44,679 nucleotides of DNA from an uncultured Ruminococcus sp. (GTDB lineage: Bacteria; Bacillota; Clostridia; Oscillospirales; Ruminococcaceae), in assembly GCA_947627275.1 (NCBI GenBank), contig CANQVK010000022.1:1-44679 (forward strand). Direction: 5' to 3'. A program made the position numbers and the translations under genes. Shown piece after piece: positions 43,763 to 44,679 of this stretch. Each line of letters starts with the position of its first letter. Position 1 is the first letter of the stretch. The notes below the pieces were generated by a model. The model was not told the origin of the DNA, did not search any database, and saw only the letters and a program-made list of their open reading frames with translations.

Positions 43763-44679
43763 TCAGAACAAACCGGTAATATTTCCGTCTCCGTCACAGT
43801 CGATATTTATTGCAGCAGGCTTTTTAGGCAGTCCCGGCATAGTCATAATATCTCCTGTGAGGGCGACAACAAAGCCTGCTCCAGATGAAAGCTTTACATC
43901 TCTAACAGTAATGCTGAAATTTTCCGGCTTTCCAAGCTTTGTCGGGTCGTCGGAAAGAGAGTACTGTGTTTTGGCAACGCATACCGGAATATTGTCATAG
44001 CCGAGTTTTATGATACTGTCAAGCTCTTTTTCAGCTTTTCCGGTATATACAACTCCGTCGGCACGGTAAATTTCCTTTGCAATGATCTCAAGCTTTTCCT
44101 TTATTGGAAGAGCGCTGTCGTAAATAGGCTTAAAGCAGCTTTCCTTTTCAGCAGCTGCGCATACCTTCTGAGCGAGGTCGATTCCGCCCTCTCCGCCCTT
44201 TGTAAATATTTCAGCCAGTGAAGCTTCAACGTTCATTTCCTTACAGAAATCCTTAATGATCTGGATTTCAGTATCGGTATCAGTAGGGAAGCGGTTTATT
44301 GCCACAACGACCGGAACACCGTATTTCTGCATGTTTTCAATATGGGTTTTAAGGTTTACGATACCCTTTTTCAGAGCCTCTGTGTTTTCGTTTTGCAGCT
44401 CTGTTTTAGGGACTCCACCGTTGTATTTAAGCGCTCTTATCGTAGCCACAAGAACGATACATGAAGGCTTCAGACCTGCAAAGCGGCACTTTATGTCAAG
44501 GAATTTTTCAGCTCCAAGATCTGAACCGAAGCCTGCCTCTGTTACGCAGTAATCTCCGAGTTTTAAAGCGAGCTTTGTAGCACGGATCGAGTTGCAGCCG
44601 TGGGCAATATTGGCAAAAGGTCCTCCATGTATAAGCGCCGGAGTATTTTCAAGAGTCTGCACAAGATTAGGCTTCAAAG
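43763..44679 (-). CDS. fhs: formate--tetrahydrofolate ligase, C-terminal part (cut by window edge)
   Basis: The visible 305 residues are the C-terminal half or more of a protein that is normally about 555 aa. The rest lies beyond 44679. The enzyme charges formate onto tetrahydrofolate using ATP, feeding one-carbon metabolism. Motifs: [33 protein letters not shown], [23 protein letters not shown], and the tail [16 protein letters not shown]. Coupled to the downstream small membrane gene by a one-base gap. Confidence 0.97.
   Translation of the reverse strand, partial: LKPNLVQTLENTPALIHGGPFANIAHGCNSIRATKLALKLGDYCVTEAGFGSDLGAEKFLDIKCRFAGLKPSCIVLVATIRALKYNGGVPKTELQNENTEALKKGIVNLKTHIENMQKYGVPVVVAINRFPTDTDTEIQIIKDFCKEMNVEASLAEIFTKGGEGGIDLAQKVCAAAEKESCFKPIYDSALPIKEKLEIIAKEIYRADGVVYTGKAEKELDSIIKLGYDNIPVCVAKTQYSLSDDPTKLGKPENFSITVRDVKLSSGAGFVVALTGDIMTMPGLPKKPAAINIDCDGDGNITGLF

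Overview
The window looks like a chromosomal segment of a cellulosome-producing Ruminococcus (Firmicutes, Ruminococcaceae), closest in style to Ruminococcus flavefaciens. Three secreted proteins carry type I dockerin repeats: a GH44 enzyme, a GH26 mannanase-like enzyme and a small protein next to a radical SAM enzyme. The core genes (hprK, whiA, rapZ, dnaE, smpB, fhs), AGGAGG-type ribosome sites and many sigma-A promoters with exactly 17-nt spacers also fit a low-to-medium GC Firmicute. The genus is an inference; there is no 16S gene here.

Layout. 1-320: a decayed LPXTG-type surface-protein tail and a terminator. 399-1175 (-): TauE/SafE permease. 1351-2491 (+): promoter, structured leader RNA and a XerC/D-type recombinase. 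2513-3955 (-): a 398-aa protein of unknown function and a small, possibly frameshifted ORF. 4234-4431 (+): a small acid-soluble spore protein. 4578-7130 (-): rpsO-pnp with a large hairpin between them. 7298-9499 (-): dockerin-bearing GH44 enzyme. 9986-13133 (+): three-gene operon of free-standing condensation, carrier and AMP-ligase proteins. 13498-16354 (+): rpe followed by three Rnf/Nqr-type membrane subunits (D, E, A) that have lost most of the iron-sulfur cysteines. 16439-25040 (+): a membrane-anchored TIM-barrel-like protein, hprK, murB, rapZ, an interspersed repeat, whiA and dnaE. 25270-32490 (+): pfkA, galE, uvrB, uvrA. 32664-34269 (+): small dockerin protein with two VYGPP motifs plus a radical SAM/SPASM enzyme. 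34340-35801 (-): SGNH lipoprotein and smpB. 36071-36159 (+): tRNA-Ser(CGA), followed by a second copy of the interspersed repeat. 36562-37593 (-): gap. 37860-38918 (+): degenerate sensor-kinase-like protein. 38984-40801 (-): CBM35-like/GH26/dockerin enzyme. 40966-44679 (-): fhs (cut by the window edge), a small membrane protein, tsaE, tsaB, rpiB, upp.

How the parts work together. Most of the window is housekeeping: glycolysis and pentose phosphate (pfkA, gap, rpe, rpiB), envelope and carbon control (murB, hprK, rapZ), DNA replication and repair (dnaE, uvrAB), RNA turnover and translation (pnp, rpsO, smpB, tsaB, tsaE). The accessory interest lies in three places. First, the VYGPP-dockerin/radical SAM pair looks like a peptide-modification system attached to a cellulosomal protein. 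Second, the reduced RnfD-E-A set lacks both its soluble partners and its conserved cysteines. Third, the discrete C-T-A operon should make an acylated or amide-linked small molecule. A leader RNA upstream of the recombinase resembles the published xerDC motif, and an interspersed multi-hairpin repeat occurs twice. No CRISPR array, complete insertion sequence or prophage was seen.
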